Below, piece after piece: positions 1 through 8,002 of a DNA stretch of 17,178 nucleotides. Position 1 is the first letter of the stretch; each line of letters opens with the position of its first letter. Under the pieces are notes generated by a model, which was not told the DNA's origin, did not search any database, and was given only the letters and a program-made list of their open reading frames with translations. Both the position numbers and the translations under genes were made by a program. This DNA is from CAZMGD01 sp964565705 (GTDB lineage Bacteria; Actinomycetota; Acidimicrobiia; Acidimicrobiales; Ilumatobacteraceae): contig CAZMGD010000093.1 of NCBI GenBank assembly GCA_964565705.1, forward strand, positions 1 to 17,178, written 5' to 3'.

Positions 1-1
1 C

Positions 2-877
2 GTGCTGCACTGGGGCGCGGGCGCCTATGTGGTCGGCGAGGAGACGGCGCTGATCGAGAGCCTCGAGGGCAACCGCGGCATGCCGCGCCTCAAGCCCCCG
101 TACTTCCCGGCGGCGATCGGCCTCTACGGGCTGCCGACGATCGTCAACAACGTCGAGACGCTGTCGAACCTGCCGTGGCTGGCCCGCAACGGGGCTGCTG
201 CGTACACCGAGATCGGCACCGCCACCTCGCCCGGCACCCGCATGGTCGCCATCTCCGGGCACGTCAAGCGTCCGGGCGTCTACGAGGTCATCAACGGCAC
301 GACGACGTTTCGCGACATGATCTACGGCGAGGACTTCTGCGGCGGCATCCGCGATGACCGCGAGCTCAAGGCGTTCGTGCCCGGAGGTGGCTCGGCGCCG
401 TGGTTCCTGCCCGACCAGCTCGACCTGCCGTTCGAGGGGCGCACGATCGGCGCCGCCGGCTCGATGGCCGGATCCGGGGCGATCATGGTCATGGACGAGA
501 CCACCGACATCCCGTTCGCCGCGCTCACGCTGTGCCGCTTCTACGCCGCTGAATCGTGCGGAAAGTGTGTGCCCTGCCGTGAAGGCGGAACGTGGCTGGA
601 GCGGATCCTGACCCGCGTGGTCGAGGGCAAGGGCACGATGGACGATCTCGACCAGCTGTTCGCAGTCGGCGAGTCGATCTGTCCCGGCGACTTCCCCCAC
701 GCGTCGAGCGAGAAGCTGGGCCTGACCGCGGTGCCGTTCCCGTACAAGATGACGACGATCTGCTTCGTCGGCCCGTCGGCCTACACGCCGGTGCACTCGG
801 CCCTCACCCTGTTCCGCGACGAGTTCGAGGCGAGAGTCGCCCCTGCCCGCCGCCTGATCCCCGTGACGGTGGGCTGA
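2..877 (+). CDS. nuoF: NADH-quinone oxidoreductase subunit F (NuoF), 3' part
   Basis: NuoF is the NADH- and FMN-binding subunit of complex I and carries the N3 [4Fe-4S] cluster; it acts in the cytoplasmic peripheral arm. The gene is open at the left edge: the frame enters inside the conserved GAGAYVVGEETALIESLEG segment, so the N-terminal part (much of the Rossmann-like FMN domain) lies outside the window, and the GTG at base 2 is not the start. A SLBB-like segment (VKRPGVYEV) follows. The N3 ligands appear as ESCGKCVPC (Cys codons at 557, 566 and 575), and the fourth is probably the Cys codon at 761 in TTICFVGPSA. About 20 extra residues between GESIC and TTIC lengthen the usual loop before this last ligand. 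The stop codon overlaps the nuoG start (TGATG), as expected for translational coupling. Family assignment is very secure. Confidence 0.96.
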   Translation: MLHWGAGAYVVGEETALIESLEGNRGMPRLKPPYFPAAIGLYGLPTIVNNVETLSNLPWLARNGAAAYTEIGTATSPGTRMVAISGHVKRPGVYEVINGTTTFRDMIYGEDFCGGIRDDRELKAFVPGGGSAPWFLPDQLDLPFEGRTIGAAGSMAGSGAIMVMDETTDIPFAALTLCRFYAAESCGKCVPCREGGTWLERILTRVVEGKGTMDDLDQLFAVGESICPGDFPHASSEKLGLTAVPFPYKMTTICFVGPSAYTPVHSALTLFRDEFEARVAPARRLIPVTVG

Positions 878-3255
878 TGACGACCACGGAGCACACCGAC
901 GCCGACACCCCGCCGCCCGATCCCAACGCGGTCCCGATCACGATCAACGGCCGCGAGGTGGTCGCGCGCAAGGGTGAGCTGATCATCGCCGCTGCCCAGC
1001 GGCTCGGCGAGTACATCCCCCGCTTCTGCTACCACGAGCGGATGAACTCGGTGGGCATGTGCCGCATGTGCCTGTGCGAGGTCGACAGCGGTCGCGGCCC
1101 GCAGCTCACGCCGACCTGCATGGTGCAGGTCGCGCCGGGCATGAAGGTGGACACCGAGTCGGCGACGACGAAACGGGTCCAGGAAGGAATCATCGAGCTG
1201 CTGCTCGCCAACCATCCGCTGGATTGCCCGGTCTGCGACAAGGGAGGGGAGTGCCCGCTGCAGGACCAGTCCGTCAGCCACGGGCCAGGCGAGAGCCGCT
1301 TCGTCGAGGAGAAGCGCCACTTCGAGAAGCCGATCGCGATCAGCGACCTCGTCTACCTCGACCGCGAGCGCTGCATCTTGTGCGACCGTTGCACGCGCTT
1401 CGCCGACGAGGTGGCCGGCGATGCGCTGATCCACTTCATCGAGCGCGGCAACACCACGCAGGTGATGACGTTCCCCGACGAGCCGTTCAGCTCGTACTTC
1501 TCCGGCAACACCGTGCAGATCTGCCCCGTCGGTGCGCTCACCGCCAAGCCGTACCGGTTCAAGGCCCGCCCGTGGGACCTGGAGGAGGTCGAGAGCACGT
1601 GCACCGGTTGCGCCACCGGCTGCCGCATCGTCGTCCAGAGCAGCCGCGATCAGGTGGTGCGCTACCTCGGAGTCGACAGCGACGCGGTCAACTGGGGCTG
1701 GCTGTGCGACCGTGGCCGCTTCGGGTTCGAGGCGTTGAACAGCCCCGAGCGCCTGACCGAGCCGCTCGTCCGTGACGGCGACGCGCTGGTGCCGACCACG
1801 TGGAGCAGCGCGTTCACCGCGGCGGCCAAGCTCATCAAGGGCACGATCGACACGGCTGGCCCGTCGTCGGTCGCGATCATCGGCGGTGCGCGCGGCACGA
1901 ACGAGGACGCCCACGCCTGGGGTCTGCTCGCCGATGCGCTCGACATCGCGCTCGTCGACGCCCAACTCGCCGACGGTCTGCCCGCCGCGGTGCACGCGCT
2001 CCCGCAGGCGACGATCAACGAGGCGTGCGAAGCCAGCACGATCGTGCTGCTCTCACCGGACCTGAAGAACGAGGCCGGTGCGCTCTACCTGCGGGTGCGC
2101 GACGCGGCCGAGCAGCGCGGCCGCAAGATCCTGGAGTTCACGCCCAAGGCATCGGGTCTGACCCGCTCGGCCTGGCGCTCGATCGGCTACGAGCCGGGTT
2201 CGCAGGCGTCGGTCGTGCGGACCACCCTGGCCGAGACCGAGATCGTCAACCAGCTCACCGCCGGCCCGGTCGTCGTGATCGTCGGGCGGGCCAACCTCGC
2301 CGAGGATCCCCGCTACACCCTCGCCGCGCTGCACGAGGTGCTGTATGCCGTGCCCGGCGCCAAGGTGCTGCCGGTCATCACGCGCGGCAACGTCCGCGGT
2401 GCACTGACCGCCGGCCTCGCGCCGCGCATCGGGACCGGCACCGCCGAGATCCTCCAGGCTTCGGCAGACGGCAAGATCGGAACGCTCGTGCTGCTCGGTG
2501 CCGATCCGGCCAGCGACGTGCCCGATGCCGATCTCGTGCGTCGCGGTCTCGCCGGGGCCCGTTCGATCATCGCCGTCGACACGTTCCTCAACGCCTCCTC
2601 GACCAAGGCCTCGGTGGTGCTGCCCGCGGCGGCATTCGCCGAGAAGTCGGGCACGACGACCAACATCGAGGGCCGCGTCACCCGCGTCGAGCAGAAGGTC
2701 ACGCCGCGCGGCACGGCCCGCGCGGACTGGATGATCGCCGCCGAACTGGCGACGTACCTCGACGTCGATCTCGGCATCGGTTCGCTCGCCGATGTGCATC
2801 GGTCGCTCGGCAAGGTCACTGCATTTGCACCGATCGTGGCGGCCGATCTCGGCCGGTTGCCCGATGGCGCGCTGCTGGCGATGCCGGGTGGCTCCTCACA
2901 CGCTCCGGACGTGCCCGATCTACCGACGCGCAACAGCTACGACTACCGCCTCGTCGTCGCCAAGGTGCTGTACTCCGACTCCGTCGGCACGGTGCAGTCG
3001 CCGTCGCTCGAGCCGTTGGCCCCCGGCGCCTCGCTGCACGTCCACCCGCTCGACCTCGAGCGCATCGGGGTTGCCGAGGGCGAGGCGGTCACCATCACCG
3101 GCTCGCGGACCTCGGTGGTCCTGCCTGTCGTGGCCGACGAGGGCGTCGTGCGCGGCACGGTCTGGGCCCCGTTCAACCAGCCGGGCGCCGACATCAGGGA
3201 GCTGATCGACATCACGGCCCCGATCATCGACGTCCGCGTGGAGCGCCTGGCATGA
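877..3255 (+). CDS. nuoG: NADH-quinone oxidoreductase subunit G (NuoG)
   Basis: NuoG is the largest peripheral-arm subunit and passes electrons from NuoF along an Fe-S chain. The 792-residue product starts at the ATG overlapping the nuoF stop; an in-frame upstream ATG at 592 lies inside nuoF and is rejected. In order it shows a 2Fe-2S ferredoxin-like domain (C51, C62, C65, probably C81), the His-containing 4Fe-4S site (H113, C117, C120, C126), a further 4Fe-4S site (C166, C169, C172, C216), and a CxxCxxxC-x27-C site (C242, C245, C249, C277). The last matches the extra N7 cluster known in E. coli and Thermus. From about residue 240 to the end it resembles the molybdopterin-oxidoreductase fold, which in NuoG normally has lost molybdenum catalysis. 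A C-terminal aspartate-decarboxylase-like beta barrel (about 670-790) is likely. A 76-bp spacer with a strong hairpin follows the gene. Confidence 0.97.
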   Translation: MTTTEHTDADTPPPDPNAVPITINGREVVARKGELIIAAAQRLGEYIPRFCYHERMNSVGMCRMCLCEVDSGRGPQLTPTCMVQVAPGMKVDTESATTKRVQEGIIELLLANHPLDCPVCDKGGECPLQDQSVSHGPGESRFVEEKRHFEKPIAISDLVYLDRERCILCDRCTRFADEVAGDALIHFIERGNTTQVMTFPDEPFSSYFSGNTVQICPVGALTAKPYRFKARPWDLEEVESTCTGCATGCRIVVQSSRDQVVRYLGVDSDAVNWGWLCDRGRFGFEALNSPERLTEPLVRDGDALVPTTWSSAFTAAAKLIKGTIDTAGPSSVAIIGGARGTNEDAHAWGLLADALDIALVDAQLADGLPAAVHALPQATINEACEASTIVLLSPDLKNEAGALYLRVRDAAEQRGRKILEFTPKASGLTRSAWRSIGYEPGSQASVVRTTLAETEIVNQLTAGPVVVIVGRANLAEDPRYTLAALHEVLYAVPGAKVLPVITRGNVRGALTAGLAPRIGTGTAEILQASADGKIGTLVLLGADPASDVPDADLVRRGLAGARSIIAVDTFLNASSTKASVVLPAAAFAEKSGTTTNIEGRVTRVEQKVTPRGTARADWMIAAELATYLDVDLGIGSLADVHRSLGKVTAFAPIVAADLGRLPDGALLAMPGGSSHAPDVPDLPTRNSYDYRLVVAKVLYSDSVGTVQSPSLEPLAPGASLHVHPLDLERIGVAEGEAVTITGSRTSVVLPVVADEGVVRGTVWAPFNQPGADIRELIDITAPIIDVRVERLA

Positions 3256-3267
3256 CCCGCCCCACCA

Positions 3268-3315
3268 TTCTCGGGAGCGTTTTGGTCGCTCTGGCAGCCA
3301 AAACACTCCCGAGAA
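3268..3315. repeat. Long hairpin between nuoG and nuoH
   Basis: The left arm TTCTCGGGAGCGTTTTGG (3268-3285) pairs with CCAAAACACTCCCGAGAA (3298-3315) at 17 of 18 positions; the single mismatch is C3278 against A3305. The loop is 12 bases (3286-3297). No U-tract follows, so it is not a classic intrinsic terminator. It fills most of the only large spacer in the operon and ends three bases before the purine-rich ribosome-binding site of nuoH (AAGGGGG, 3319-3325). It could be an RNA processing or attenuation structure, or a copy of a dispersed REP-like intergenic palindrome. The structure is certain; the role is not. Confidence 0.85.
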
Positions 3316-3331
3316 CGCAAGGGGGTCCGGC

Positions 3332-4543
3332 GTGAGCGCTGTGCTGGCGCTCGACCCGTTGTTGATCTCGGGGGAGATCGGGTGGCGGGAGATCTTGATC
3401 ATCGCGATCAAGGTGCTCGCCGTGTTCACGATCGCCCTCGTGTCGACGATCATCGTCATCTGGTTCGAGCGCAAGGCGATCGCCGGGCTGCAGAACCGCA
3501 TCGGGCCGAACAAGGCCGGACCGTACGGCCTGCTGCAGACGCTCGCCGACGGCCTGAAGCTGATCCTGAAGGAAGGCTTCCTGCCCGACAAGGCGGATCC
3601 ACTCGTCTACAAGATCGCGCCGTACCTCAGCTTCGTTCCCGCGTTCCTCGTCTGGTCGATCATCCCCCTCGGCGGCGACTTCTCCGACGGTGGCGACGGC
3701 CTGGTGCACTGGTTCGGTCGCACGACCCAACTGCAGCTGATCGACCCTCCGGTCGGTGTGCTGCTGCTGCTCGTGCTGTCCTCGATCGCGGTCTACGGCA
3801 TCATGCTCGCCGGCTGGTCCAGCGGCTCGAAGTACCCCCTGCTCGGCTCGGTACGGGCCAGCGCGCAGATGGTCAGCTACGAGGCAGGGCTCGGGCTCAG
3901 CCTGGCGGCGGTGATCCTGCTCGCCGGCACCTTGTCCACCCACGGCATCGTCGGTGGCCAGTCAGGGTTCGGCGACTGGAACGTCGTCGCGACCGGCCTC
4001 GTGCCGTTCGTGATCTTCATGATCTGCGCCACCGCGGAGATGAACCGGCCGCCGTTCGACCTCGTCGAGGCGGAGCAGGAGCTCGTCGGCGGCTTCAACA
4101 CCGAGTACGCCGGCTTCCGGTTCGCCCTCTTCTACGTCGCCGAGTTCATGAACGCGGTGTCGATGAGCGCGATCATCGTGACGCTGTTCTTCGGTGGCCC
4201 GCAGCCGCTGTTCGACATCCCGCTGATCCCCGGCGACATCGAGGGCTCGCTGTGGTTGCTGATCAAGGTCGTGATCTTCCTCTACGTCTACGTCTGGATG
4301 CGCGCCACCCTGCCCCGCCTCCGCTACGACCAGCTGATGAGCTTCGGCTGGAAGCTCCTGATCCCGCTGGCACTCGGCTGGTTCCTGCTGATGGCGCTGA
4401 TCCAGCTCGGTGAGGACCAGGACTGGAACCGCTGGGTCGTGGCTCCCATCGGCTTCGTCGCCCTCGCCGCGTGCGCCGCGCTCCTGTTCGCGGCGCTGCG
4501 CGTCGGCAAGACGACTCGCGAGCGGGAAGGAGCGATGTTCTGA
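3332..4543 (+). CDS. nuoH: NADH-quinone oxidoreductase subunit H (NuoH)
   Basis: NuoH is the membrane subunit that joins the peripheral arm to the membrane arm and forms much of the quinone-binding chamber. The product has 403 residues, longer than the roughly 325 of E. coli but usual for high-GC Gram-positives, with about eight or nine hydrophobic helices. Signature segments are visible: NRIGPNKAGPYG (about 56-67), continuing into LQTLADGLKLILKE, and AEMNRPPFDLVEAEQELVGG (235 onward), continuing into FNTEYAGFRFALFYVAEF. These hold the conserved acidic loop residues near the quinone site. The GTG start is supported by AAGGGGG six bases upstream, downstream of the intergenic hairpin. The last codon region overlaps the nuoI start by one base. 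Nothing appears broken. Confidence 0.96.
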   Translation: MSAVLALDPLLISGEIGWREILIIAIKVLAVFTIALVSTIIVIWFERKAIAGLQNRIGPNKAGPYGLLQTLADGLKLILKEGFLPDKADPLVYKIAPYLSFVPAFLVWSIIPLGGDFSDGGDGLVHWFGRTTQLQLIDPPVGVLLLLVLSSIAVYGIMLAGWSSGSKYPLLGSVRASAQMVSYEAGLGLSLAAVILLAGTLSTHGIVGGQSGFGDWNVVATGLVPFVIFMICATAEMNRPPFDLVEAEQELVGGFNTEYAGFRFALFYVAEFMNAVSMSAIIVTLFFGGPQPLFDIPLIPGDIEGSLWLLIKVVIFLYVYVWMRATLPRLRYDQLMSFGWKLLIPLALGWFLLMALIQLGEDQDWNRWVVAPIGFVALAACAALLFAALRVGKTTREREGAMF

Positions 4544-5169
4544 TGGGCTACCTCGGAGGCTTCCTCGTCACCGCCCGCCAGGTCGGGTACCGCAACAAGG
4601 TCACGACCGAGTACAGCGGGGGTCGCCAGGTTCGCAAGGGCAAGGGTTCGAAGCACGACGCCAAGATCCCCAAGCCCGCCCGGCTGCACGGCCGCCACGT
4701 CCTCAACCGCTACGAGGACGGCATGGAGAAGTGCATCGGCTGCGAGCTGTGCGCCGGTGTGTGCCCCGCCAAGTGCATCTACGTGCGCGGCAAGGACAAC
4801 GACCCCGACAACCCGACGTCGCCCGGTGAGCGCTACGGCTTCGTCTACGAGATCAACTACCTCCGCTGCATCCACTGCGACCTGTGCGTCGAGGCGTGCC
4901 CGACCGAGGCGATCACCGAGAGCAAGCTGTTCGAGTTCTCCTTCACGAACCGCAACGACGCCGTGTACACCAAGACCGAGCTCCTGGTCGGCGACGACGG
5001 CAAGCCCCAGCACCTGCCGTGGGAGGACTGGCGGCCCGGTGACGACGAGCACACCTCCGGCTGGATGCGGGCGACGTCGTCGAGTGGCAACGCTGATTTC
5101 GAGGGTGTCGTCGGGTGGAGCGGCGAGCTCGGCTACGGCGTGCGCGCCCCGGAGCCGGGTCAGGAATGA
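4543..5169 (+). CDS. nuoI: NADH-quinone oxidoreductase subunit I (NuoI)
   Basis: NuoI is the 8Fe ferredoxin-like peripheral subunit that carries clusters N6a and N6b and relays electrons toward NuoB. The 208-residue product has two CxxCxxCxxxCP motifs, at C64/C67/C70/C74 and C109/C112/C115/C119; by the usual crossed pattern, the last Cys of each motif ligates the other cluster. The ATG at 4543 overlaps the nuoH stop and has GGAG at 4529-4532. The frame extends 24 codons upstream into nuoH, but that extension is hydrophilic and has no family similarity. After the second cluster a tail of roughly 85 residues, rich in Asp, Gly and Trp, runs to the end; such tails vary between species. Confidence 0.96.
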   Translation: MGYLGGFLVTARQVGYRNKVTTEYSGGRQVRKGKGSKHDAKIPKPARLHGRHVLNRYEDGMEKCIGCELCAGVCPAKCIYVRGKDNDPDNPTSPGERYGFVYEINYLRCIHCDLCVEACPTEAITESKLFEFSFTNRNDAVYTKTELLVGDDGKPQHLPWEDWRPGDDEHTSGWMRATSSSGNADFEGVVGWSGELGYGVRAPEPGQE

Positions 5170-5182
5170 GGCGGCACCACTC

Positions 5183-5764
5183 ATGATGGAAACGATCGTC
5201 TTCGTCATCAGCGCGGCCATGGTGCTCGGCGGTGGCCTCGGCGTCGTGCTGCGCAGCCACCCGGTGCATGCCGCGCTGTCGATGGTGCTCGCCCTGTTCG
5301 GCGTCGCCGTGATGTTCGTGTCGCAGGAGGCCCACTTCCTCGCCGCCGTGCAGGTCATCGTCTACGCCGGCGCGATCGTCGTGCTGTTCCTGTTCGTGAT
5401 CATGCTCCTCGGTGTCGACCAGGCCGACGACCTACGCATCGAGCCGTTCAGGGTGCAGCGACCGCTCGCCGCGATCGCAGGGGTCGGCATCGTCGGCCTC
5501 GTGTCGGCGGCGATCATCGCCGCGCGCGACTCGCTGCGCGTGCGCGGCGACGGCCTCGCCGTCCCGAGCGAGACCGGTGACGGCGACTCGAACATCAAGC
5601 AGCTCGCCGAGAACCTGTTCAGCGAGCACATCGTCGCGTTCGAGGTCACCTCGGTGCTGCTCGTCGTCGCCGTCGTCGGCACCGTGCTGCTGGCCCGGCG
5701 CCCGGGCAAGTCCGGCGCGGCCCGCCAGGTCGGCGAAGAGGTCGAGGAGCCGGTGCACCCATGA
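5183..5764 (+). CDS. nuoJ: NADH-quinone oxidoreductase subunit J (NuoJ)
   Basis: NuoJ is a small membrane subunit (193 residues, about five helices) next to NuoK and NuoH. It belongs to the hydrophilic axis that couples quinone reduction to proton pumping. The diagnostic segment QVIVYAGAIVVLFLFVIMLL (57-76) is present, with Tyr61 matching the conserved tyrosine of the third helix. The loop between helices 4 and 5 is polar (ETGDGDSNIKQLAENLF), and the short C-terminal tail is charged. Two adjacent ATGs (5183 and 5186) are possible starts; 5183 is preferred because GAGG at 5168-5171 then sits 11 bases upstream. The gene begins 13 bases after the nuoI stop and overlaps nuoK by four bases (ATGA). 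Confidence 0.95.
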   Translation: MMETIVFVISAAMVLGGGLGVVLRSHPVHAALSMVLALFGVAVMFVSQEAHFLAAVQVIVYAGAIVVLFLFVIMLLGVDQADDLRIEPFRVQRPLAAIAGVGIVGLVSAAIIAARDSLRVRGDGLAVPSETGDGDSNIKQLAENLFSEHIVAFEVTSVLLVVAVVGTVLLARRPGKSGAARQVGEEVEEPVHP

Positions 5765-6084
5765 CCGCGCTCGTGGCAGTCGCGCCCACCGCGACCTGGT
5801 ACATGCTCGTCGCTGCCGTGCTGTTCGGCATCGGCGCGGTCGGCGTGATGGTGCGCCGCAACCCGCTGATCATGTTCATGTGCGTCGAGCTGATGCTCAA
5901 CGCCGTGAACCTCACGTTCGTCTCGCTGTCGAAGCGACTCGGCGACATCAACGGACAGACCACCGTGTTCTTCGTGCTGGTGGTCGCTGCCGCCGAGGTG
6001 GTGGTCGGCCTGGGCATCATCGTGGCCATCCTGCGCCGCCGCCCAGGCGCGACGGCCGACGACATCTCGGTGATGAAGGGCTGA
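5761..6084 (+). CDS. nuoK: NADH-quinone oxidoreductase subunit K (NuoK)
   Basis: NuoK is a three-helix membrane subunit of complex I, homologous to MrpC of Na+/H+ antiporters, and contributes half-channels to proton translocation. The product has 107 residues against 100 in E. coli. The two buried glutamates essential in E. coli (E36, E72) correspond to E43 in CVELMLNAVNL and E79 in AAAEVVVGLGI, with the same 36-residue spacing. The extra length is at the N terminus. The ATG overlaps the nuoJ stop by four bases, which fixes the start. A strong ribosome-binding site for nuoL overlaps its stop codon. Confidence 0.96.
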   Translation: MTALVAVAPTATWYMLVAAVLFGIGAVGVMVRRNPLIMFMCVELMLNAVNLTFVSLSKRLGDINGQTTVFFVLVVAAAEVVVGLGIIVAILRRRPGATADDISVMKG

Positions 6085-6090
6085 GGAGGA
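6083..6090 (+). promoter_or_regulatory. Strong ribosome-binding site of nuoL
   Basis: GAGGAGGA overlaps the nuoK stop codon (TGA, 6082-6084) and lies four bases before the nuoL ATG at 6095. It is the best Shine-Dalgarno match seen in the nuo block and fixes the nuoL start. Confidence 0.8.
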
Positions 6091-6094
6091 CACC

Positions 6095-8002
6095 ATGGTC
6101 GATGTCGTGTGGTTGATCCCTGCCCTGCCGCTCGCCGGCTTCCTGATCATCCTCGTGCTCGGACGCAAGCTCGGCGAGCCGCTCGCCGGCTGGGTGGCGA
6201 CCGTGATGTGCGGCGCCGCGTTCGTCGTGACCGTCGGCGTGTACCTCGACCTGCTGTCGAAGGACGCCGCCGAGCGCAGTCACACCGAGATCCTCTTCAC
6301 CTGGCTGCCGGTCGGGAACCTCCACGTCGACATGGGGTTCCTCGCCGACCCGTTGTCGATCACGATGGCGCTGTTCGTCACCGGCATCGGCACGCTGATC
6401 CACCTCTACGCGATCGGTTACATGCATGGAGACCCGAAGTTCTCGAAGTTCTTCCTGTACCTGAACCTGTTCGCGTTCTCGATGTTGATGCTCGTGCTGG
6501 GCGAGAACCTGCTCGTCACGTTCCTCGGCTGGGAGGGCGTCGGCGCCTGCTCGTACTTCCTGGTCGCGTTCTGGCACACCCGGGACTCGGCGGCGACGGC
6601 CGGCAAGAAGGCGTTCGTGACCAACCGCGTCGGCGACTTCGGCGTGATGATCGCGATGTTCCTCGCGTTCAGCACGATCGGCACGCTGAACTACGCGGGC
6701 CTGAACCACGCCGCCGAGAGCGGGACGATGAGCCGCACCGTCGCCACCGGGATCGTCATGATGCTGTTCGTCGGCGCCTGCGGCAAGAGCGCGCAGCTGC
6801 CGCTCTACCTCTGGCTGCCCGACGCGATGGAGGGCCCGACCCCCGTGTCGGCGCTCATCCACGCGGCGACGATGGTGACCGCCGGCGTCTTCCTCATGAC
6901 CCGGATCAACCCGATCACGGCGTCGGCCTTCACGTGGGCGCCGACGGTGATCGCGATCGTCGGCGTGGCCACGGCGCTGTTCGCCGCCACCGTCGCCGTC
7001 GCCCAGAACGACATCAAGAAGGTGCTCGCCTACTCCACCGTCAGCCAGCTCGGTTACATGTTCCTGGCGATCGGGTCGGGTGCCTACGTGGCCGCGATCT
7101 TCCACATGATCACGCACGCGTTCTTCAAGGCCCTGCTGTTCCTCGGGTCGGGCTCGGTGATCCACGGCATGCACGACGAGCAGGACATGCGCAGGATGGG
7201 AGCGCTGCGCAAGCTGATGCCGATCACCGGCGTGACGTTCATCATCGGCTGGCTGGCGATCGCCGGCGTGCCGCCCTTCGCCGGCTTCTGGTCGAAGGAC
7301 GAGATCCTGCTGTACGCGTTCGACAAGAGCCCGGTGCTCTACGTGATCGGGCTCGCCACCGCGCTGCTCACCGCGTACTACATGACCCGTCAGGTGATGA
7401 TGGTGTTCTTCGGCAAGGCTCGCTGGGAGGACCAAGCCGAGGAGCACGGCGCACACGGTGACGTCAAGCCCCACGAGTCGCCGTGGATCATGTTGCTACC
7501 GCTCGTCGTGCTGGCGGTTCTCTCGACCATCGGCGGGGCGATCCAGCTGCCCTTCAACTCCGATACCAAGTTCCTCGAGCGCTGGCTCGAACCGGTGATC
7601 GAGGTCGGTGAACGCCACCTCAAGAGCTCGTCGGTCGACATCCAGTACGTCTTGATGGCAGTGGCGATCGTCACCGCCGTCGCCGGCATCCTGCTCGGCG
7701 TCGCCGTCTACAACCGCCACAAGCTGAGGAAGTTCGAGCCGGCGATCCTCGCCAACGGCTGGTACTACGACCAGACCGTCTCGGCGTTCATGGGCGGTCC
7801 CGGCGAGCAGGCGTTCGAGGACGTCGCCTGGTTCGACGCCAACGTGATCGACGGTGCCGTCAACGGCGCGGCGCTCACCGTGCGCAGTGGTGGCGGCGTG
7901 CTGCGTCGCGTCCAGAGCGGCATCGTGCGCATGTACGCCGCGTTCATCGGCATCGGGCTCGTGGCGGTGCTCGCCTGGTTCTTGCTGCGAGGGATCCTCT
8001 GA
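6095..8002 (+). CDS. nuoL: NADH-quinone oxidoreductase subunit L (NuoL)
   Basis: NuoL is the distal antiporter-like proton pump of the complex I membrane arm (MrpA/MrpD family). The 635-residue product has the usual length. The proton_antipo_N and proton_antipo_M regions are clear: the GWEGVGACSYFLVAFWHTR segment carries E147 (E. coli E144), and GKSAQLPLYLWLPDAMEGP carries K231 (E. coli K229). These are followed by VSALIHAATMVTAGV and the discontinuous helix with NDIKKVLAYSTVSQLGYM. The C-terminal part contains the expected long amphipathic lateral-helix region followed by a last membrane helix (IGIGLVAVLAWFLL). The ATG at 6095 follows a strong ribosome-binding site; the stop overlaps nuoM by one base. 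No frameshift or loss of key residues was seen. Confidence 0.97.
   Translation: MVDVVWLIPALPLAGFLIILVLGRKLGEPLAGWVATVMCGAAFVVTVGVYLDLLSKDAAERSHTEILFTWLPVGNLHVDMGFLADPLSITMALFVTGIGTLIHLYAIGYMHGDPKFSKFFLYLNLFAFSMLMLVLGENLLVTFLGWEGVGACSYFLVAFWHTRDSAATAGKKAFVTNRVGDFGVMIAMFLAFSTIGTLNYAGLNHAAESGTMSRTVATGIVMMLFVGACGKSAQLPLYLWLPDAMEGPTPVSALIHAATMVTAGVFLMTRINPITASAFTWAPTVIAIVGVATALFAATVAVAQNDIKKVLAYSTVSQLGYMFLAIGSGAYVAAIFHMITHAFFKALLFLGSGSVIHGMHDEQDMRRMGALRKLMPITGVTFIIGWLAIAGVPPFAGFWSKDEILLYAFDKSPVLYVIGLATALLTAYYMTRQVMMVFFGKARWEDQAEEHGAHGDVKPHESPWIMLLPLVVLAVLSTIGGAIQLPFNSDTKFLERWLEPVIEVGERHLKSSSVDIQYVLMAVAIVTAVAGILLGVAVYNRHKLRKFEPAILANGWYYDQTVSAFMGGPGEQAFEDVAWFDANVIDGAVNGAALTVRSGGGVLRRVQSGIVRMYAAFIGIGLVAVLAWFLLRGIL

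Noticed and set aside
592..876. Upstream extension of the nuoG frame to an ATG at 592
   Set aside because: It lies wholly inside nuoF and reads as Arg/Pro/Gly-rich out-of-frame sequence; the TGATG overlap start at 877 gives the expected NuoG N terminus.
781..1995. Minus-strand 404-codon open frame opposite nuoG
   Set aside because: It is antisense to a clear gene, with Arg/Ala/Asp-rich composition typical of GC-rich shadow frames and no motif.
6017..7474. Minus-strand 485-codon open frame opposite nuoL
   Set aside because: His/Arg/Glu-rich low-complexity shadow of a well-supported coding region.
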